A DNA stretch of 43,350 bases, from positions 1 to 43,350 of IMG/VR virus record IMGVR_UViG_3300042544_000888, one strand, 5' to 3'. Below the pieces are notes generated by a model. That model saw nothing but the letters and a program-made list of their open reading frames with translations, searched no databases and was not told the DNA's origin. Positions 43,260 through 43,350 of the stretch are shown piece by piece. A program made the position numbers and the translations under genes. Numbering within the stretch: position 1 is the first letter of the stretch; every line of letters begins with the position of its first letter. The stretch comes from a virus.

Positions 43260-43350
43260 CATTGCTGTTTCTGGCTTGGTGGCTACGACCCCACGCCATT
43301 TGGTTACACAAGATGGGTTGCCGATTACGTCGTTCCGTCTTGCTTCGACG
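43252..43350 (+). CDS. ssb: Single-stranded DNA-binding protein, N-terminal part (cut by window)
   Basis: The frame from ATG 43252 runs off the window. Its 33 residues (MNNIAVSGLVATTPRHLVTQ, then DGLPITSFRLAST) match the first OB-fold strands of bacterial/phage SSB: I-x-V-x-G-x-V-x-x-x-P and the FRLAST strand. GGAG lies 8-11 bases upstream. It would coat ssDNA during replication. It is the last visible gene of the right early operon. Confidence 0.75.
   Translation, partial: MNNIAVSGLVATTPRHLVTQDGLPITSFRLAST

Noticed and set aside
1-43350. Integrase, excisionase, attachment site or transposase
   Set aside because: No tyrosine or serine recombinase motifs and no IS-like inverted repeats were seen in any translated frame I judged real.

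Overview
The window is about 43 kb of a tailed, long-tailed (siphovirus-type) bacteriophage. It carries a complete head, neck, tail and lysis cassette, a primase/helicase, a terminase and two sets of small early genes. No integrase, repressor/attachment cassette, CRISPR array or insertion sequence was seen, so a lytic lifestyle is the simpler reading. The host is probably an actinobacterium of moderate GC content. The best evidence is three late genes whose TATAAT box ends 6-7 bases before the ATG, which predicts leaderless mRNAs; these are common in Actinobacteria. The gene set (RuvC-like resolvase, FmdB-type zinc ribbon, class II glutamine amidotransferase, Mu-type capsid protein, gpG/gpGT frameshift) also fits actinobacteriophages. 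A freshwater host is only a guess.

Layout. (1) 1-5470, plus strand: the 3' end of a tRNA-like or tmRNA-like RNA, then a tightly overlapping DNA-metabolism operon: primase/helicase, HTH protein, RuvC-like nuclease, FmdB zinc ribbon, DEDDy exonuclease and Cys-rich proteins. It ends at a strong hairpin terminator. (2) 34222 down to 5535, minus strand: the late region, in transcription order small terminase, zinc protein, large terminase, portal, protease/scaffold, decoration protein, major capsid, four fibre genes (three collagen-like), a Cys-rich jelly-roll protein, connectors, tail terminator, tail tube, frameshifted chaperones, a giant tape measure, distal tail proteins, an S74 fibre, a lectin-like protein, M23 endolysin and holins. 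(3) 38650 down to 34441, minus strand: an accessory operon led by an amidoligase and ending at a T-run terminator. (4) 39095 to the right edge, plus strand: a class II glutamine amidotransferase, then a separate promoter and a chain of overlapping small early genes reaching the start of an SSB gene.

Most notable points. A glutamine-synthetase-fold amidoligase and an N-terminal-Cys glutamine amidotransferase are divergently transcribed from a shared control region with opposing promoters and repeated operator-like palindromes, which suggests an amide-forming modification system. The 2573-residue tape measure protein appears to contain a DEDDh exonuclease-like domain between low-complexity linkers. 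A virion jelly-roll protein carries a 20-cysteine insert. A possible ~65-nt RNA with a CCUCC loop lies between two terminators after the capsid gene. Base-composition asymmetry flips near 34.3 kb, next to a perfect palindrome, which could mark an origin or a genome end.

All family assignments come from reading motifs in the translated sequence; no database search was run.
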